Source: Rhodoferax sp.
GTDB lineage: Bacteria; Pseudomonadota; Gammaproteobacteria; Burkholderiales; Burkholderiaceae_C
Reading direction: 5' to 3'
Assembly (NCBI GenBank): GCA_028711355.1
Contig: JAQTSL010000165.1
Location: 1 to 7,879, forward strand
Length of the DNA stretch: 7,879 nucleotides
The translations under genes and the position numbers were made by a program. This document shows, piece after piece, positions 6,056-7,879 of this stretch. Each line of letters starts with the position of its first letter. Within the stretch, counting starts at the first letter, position 1. The notes below the pieces were generated by a model that was given only the letters and a program-made list of their open reading frames with translations, ran no database searches and had not been told where the DNA came from.

Positions 6056-6782
6056 ACAAGTTTTGATCTGCCTGGCGCACCGCGTCGATGAAAGCACGCA
6101 TTCGCGCGGCGTCTTTGATGCCTTTGCGCCCGGGCCGTTCGATGCCGGAACTGACGTCCACCGCCAGCGACTTAGCACGCGGGCGCAGTTGCCTGATGCC
6201 GTCGATCACGTTGGCAGGTTCGAGCCCACCACTCAAGACGAGGTGAGCGTTGACGTTTGGTGGTAGCAGTGACCAATTGAAGGTTTGCCCGCCACCGCCG
6301 TACCCAGCAACCTGGGTGTCGAGCAAAATGGCTTGGGCTTGAGAAAAATCTTGCGCGAATTTTAAGAGATCAAAGCGCTGGCCCGCTGCGCCGGGGGGAA
6401 TGCGCGCGGCTTTCATGTAACAGCGCTGAAGCGGTGCGCAGGCCGCCACGCAGTCGGCGGGCGATTCATCCCCATGAAATTGGGCCATAGCGCCCGGAAT
6501 CATTGCCAGAGCAGCTCTGATTTTTATAGTCTCCTGGTTGACAAACAGCAGCACCGGTGTAACAAACGGTGGCAAGCGGCGCGCCAGCTCGGCAGCGCGT
6601 TCGGGCGTCACAAAGCGCGCGCTTTGGTCGTACAGCACGAAACCGATGGCGTCGGCACCGGCGGCCACAGCGGCATCGATGTCTTGCTCGCGCGTGAAGC
6701 CGCACAGTTTGACGCGGGTGCGGTGGTGGGGCGCCGGATTAGCGACGCCGTTGGCGGGGGCGGGGGGGAAAGGCAGGGTCAT
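6054..6782 (-). CDS. trpF: Phosphoribosylanthranilate isomerase
   Basis: TrpF catalyses the Amadori rearrangement of N-(5-phosphoribosyl)anthranilate to CdRP, the step before indole-glycerol phosphate synthase. The TIM-barrel motifs are complete: VKLCGFT with the general base C27, AIGFVLYDQSAR, AQFHGDE (100-106), ILLDT with the general acid D155, LSGGLEPANV and AVDVSSGIE. It has 242 residues, about 20 more at the N-terminus than the shortest homologues; this lead is rich in Pro and Ala. The ATG at 6782 overlaps the truA stop (ATGA) and has GGAG 7 bases upstream, which supports this longer start. The codons just after the start contain a run of seven C residues. The gene ends at repeat copy A, which separates it from trpB. 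Confidence 0.97.
   Translation of the reverse strand: MTLPFPPAPANGVANPAPHHRTRVKLCGFTREQDIDAAVAAGADAIGFVLYDQSARFVTPERAAELARRLPPFVTPVLLFVNQETIKIRAALAMIPGAMAQFHGDESPADCVAACAPLQRCYMKAARIPPGAAGQRFDLLKFAQDFSQAQAILLDTQVAGYGGGGQTFNWSLLPPNVNAHLVLSGGLEPANVIDGIRQLRPRAKSLAVDVSSGIERPGRKGIKDAARMRAFIDAVRQADQNL
6756..6778 (+). other. G-run cluster at the 5' end of trpF (possible G-quadruplex)
   Basis: On the plus strand, the template strand for trpF, GGGGG, C, seven G residues, a short AAAGGCA spacer and GGG form four G3 tracts with loops of 1, 1 and 7 bases. The 7-base homopolymer covers about codons 5-7 of trpF and could be prone to slippage. Function is unproven. Confidence 0.4.
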
Positions 6783-7573
6783 GCGCTGGCTCCAGGCAGG
6801 CCGTCAAGCAGCACGGGATGCTCGGGCAGGCCCCACTGCGCACCGTAGCGCGGACCCACGAAATACAGGCCATGTGGCGAAAACGTCGGCGCAGCGGCGT
6901 CACGGTCGCGCGCGGCCAGCACCTGCGCAACCCAATCTGGCGGGTGGCGGCCATCGCCCACCATCAGCAGGCAGCCCATGATGTTGCGGATCATGTGGTG
7001 CAAGAAGGCGTTGGCCTCAAATTCAAAGCGCCAATAGGCGCCGCGGCGGCTGATGTCGATGCGTACGAGCTGCTTGATCGGCGACAGCGCCTGGCACGCG
7101 CTGGCGCGAAACGAGGTGAAGTCGTGCTGACCCAGCAGGTATTGCGCCGCTTGCTGCATACCGGCCTGATCGAGCGGCGTAAAGACCCAGCCGACGCGGC
7201 CGTCGTCCAGGCTGGGGCGCACGGGAGATTGCAGCAACACATATACATAGCGGCGCGTCAGCGCGCTGGCGCGGCAATGAAACGCCGACGGCACGATGCG
7301 TGCCCATTGCACCGCAACGTCGCGTGGCAACAAGGCGTTGGGACCGCGCACCCAGGCCTGTTCGGTGCGGTTGGCAGGACTGTCAAAGTGAACCACTTGC
7401 ATTAGCGCGTGTACGCCGCTGTCGGTGCGGCCTGCGCACAGGGTGCCCACGCGCTGGTTAGAAAACTGCGACAGCGCTTGCTCCAGCGTGTCCTGCACCG
7501 TCTGGCCTGACGGCTGGCTTTGCCAACCGTGGTAACGCCGCCCGTTGTAGCTGACGCCCAGCGCGACCCGCAC
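6779..7573 (-). CDS. truA: tRNA pseudouridine(38-40) synthase
   Basis: TruA converts uridines 38, 39 and 40 in the anticodon arm of many tRNAs to pseudouridine. The 264-residue length is normal. The catalytic aspartate is D51 in CAGRTDSGVHA. The conserved active-site tyrosine is Y109 in LTRRYVY, FLHHMIRNIMG spans 190-200, and the C-terminal AAPTFSPHGLYFVGPRY is typical. The start is GTG at 7573, giving the expected MRVALGVSYNGRRYHGWQ N-terminus. It begins 5 bases after the stop of the fimV-like gene without a strong Shine-Dalgarno sequence, which suggests reinitiation by ribosomes finishing fimV. The stop overlaps the trpF ATG. Confidence 0.97.
   Translation of the reverse strand: MRVALGVSYNGRRYHGWQSQPSGQTVQDTLEQALSQFSNQRVGTLCAGRTDSGVHALMQVVHFDSPANRTEQAWVRGPNALLPRDVAVQWARIVPSAFHCRASALTRRYVYVLLQSPVRPSLDDGRVGWVFTPLDQAGMQQAAQYLLGQHDFTSFRASACQALSPIKQLVRIDISRRGAYWRFEFEANAFLHHMIRNIMGCLLMVGDGRHPPDWVAQVLAARDRDAAAPTFSPHGLYFVGPRYGAQWGLPEHPVLLDGLPGASA
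6790..6793 (-). promoter_or_regulatory. Ribosome binding site of trpF
   Basis: GGAG on the minus strand, 7 bases before the trpF ATG, lies inside the end of truA. It supports the start at 6782 and translational coupling with truA. Confidence 0.65.
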
Positions 7574-7578
7574 GGTAA

Positions 7579-7879
7579 TTAAAGCTTGTCCAGCGCCTGC
7601 TGCGCCTTGACCTGGAGGTCACCGCTGGCCTCGGCAATGACTTCTTCGATCAGGGCACGGGCGCCATCGTTATCGCCGATGGCACGGAACTCATCAGCCA
7701 GCGCCAGCTTGGTTTCCAGCGGATCCATGGATGGGTCCAGGAGGTCGTTGAGGGCGTCGGTACGGTCATCGGTCAAGTCCAGCGACAGCGAATCAAGGTC
7801 GAACGACAACATCTCGTTGGTGGCCGGGCTGGCCGGTTCGGCCGCTGGCGCAGTGGGCGGCGGCAGTGCGTTCAAGGCT
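7579..7879 (-). CDS. fimV: FimV/HubP-type polar peptidoglycan-binding protein, C-terminal end only
   Basis: The frame stays open to the window edge, so only about the last 100 codons are present; the TTG near 7875 is not taken as a start. The fragment opens with a Pro/Ala-rich stretch, then an acidic segment (LSFDLDSLSLDLTDD), and ends with the FimV C-terminal TPR-like motif: LETKLALADEFRAIGDNDGARALIEEVIAEASGDL in outline. FimV proteins are large inner-membrane proteins with periplasmic LysM and cytoplasmic TPR parts, needed for type IV pili and twitching and for polar organisation. None of the membrane or LysM part is in view. Identification rests on this motif and on the known order asd-fimV-truA-trpF. 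The stop is TAA, 5 bases before truA. Confidence 0.85.
   Translation of the reverse strand, partial: ALNALPPPTAPAAEPASPATNEMLSFDLDSLSLDLTDDRTDALNDLLDPSMDPLETKLALADEFRAIGDNDGARALIEEVIAEASGDLQVKAQQALDKL

Noticed and set aside
5994..6060. Internal promoter for trpBA in the A/T-rich leader
   Set aside because: Some -10-like A/T words exist, but no -35 box at proper spacing could be found, so the evidence is too weak to annotate.

Overview
The window looks like chromosomal DNA from a betaproteobacterium of order Burkholderiales, most likely family Comamonadaceae (Rhodoferax/Polaromonas-like). The signs are the high GC content, the protein sequences, and the gene order fimV-truA-trpF-trpB-trpA-accD, which is characteristic of this group. 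The genus is an inference. No tRNA, rRNA, CRISPR array, insertion sequence, integrase or plasmid origin is visible.

Layout. Positions 1-2772 (+ strand) hold a DNA topoisomerase III gene (topB) that lacks roughly its first 90 codons because the window starts inside it. It ends in a SWIB domain. A 95-base convergent gap (2773-2867) follows. Everything to the right is on the minus strand and reads from high to low coordinates as one tightly packed operon-like block: the 3' end of a fimV-like gene (7879-7579), truA, trpF, trpB, trpA and accD. truA/trpF and trpB/trpA each share an ATGA overlap. The fimV-truA gap is 5 bases, the trpA-accD gap is 34 and the trpF-trpB gap is 60. No promoter for the block lies in the window.

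Functions. trpF, trpB and trpA encode three consecutive late activities of tryptophan synthesis: PRA isomerase and the two subunits of tryptophan synthase. accD encodes the carboxyltransferase beta subunit for malonyl-CoA, truA modifies tRNA, and FimV is a polar cell-wall/type IV pilus factor. Their grouping is a conserved synteny rather than one pathway. TopB acts separately in DNA decatenation and recombination.

What stands out is not a new system but a pattern of small repeats inside and beside housekeeping genes. (i) Two 46-bp copies of one repeat, about 76% identical without gaps by hand alignment, flank trpB. One fills the trpF-trpB gap as a strong hairpin, and the other encodes the TrpB C-terminus just upstream of the trpA ribosome binding site. 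(ii) A shorter probable relative lies in frame in the topB linker. (iii) A segment of about 29 codons bounded by an inverted repeat interrupts the topB core. (iv) An insert of about 32 residues in TrpA contains a tandem 7-bp repeat. All are in frame, so this genome seems to tolerate repeat invasion of coding sequence.
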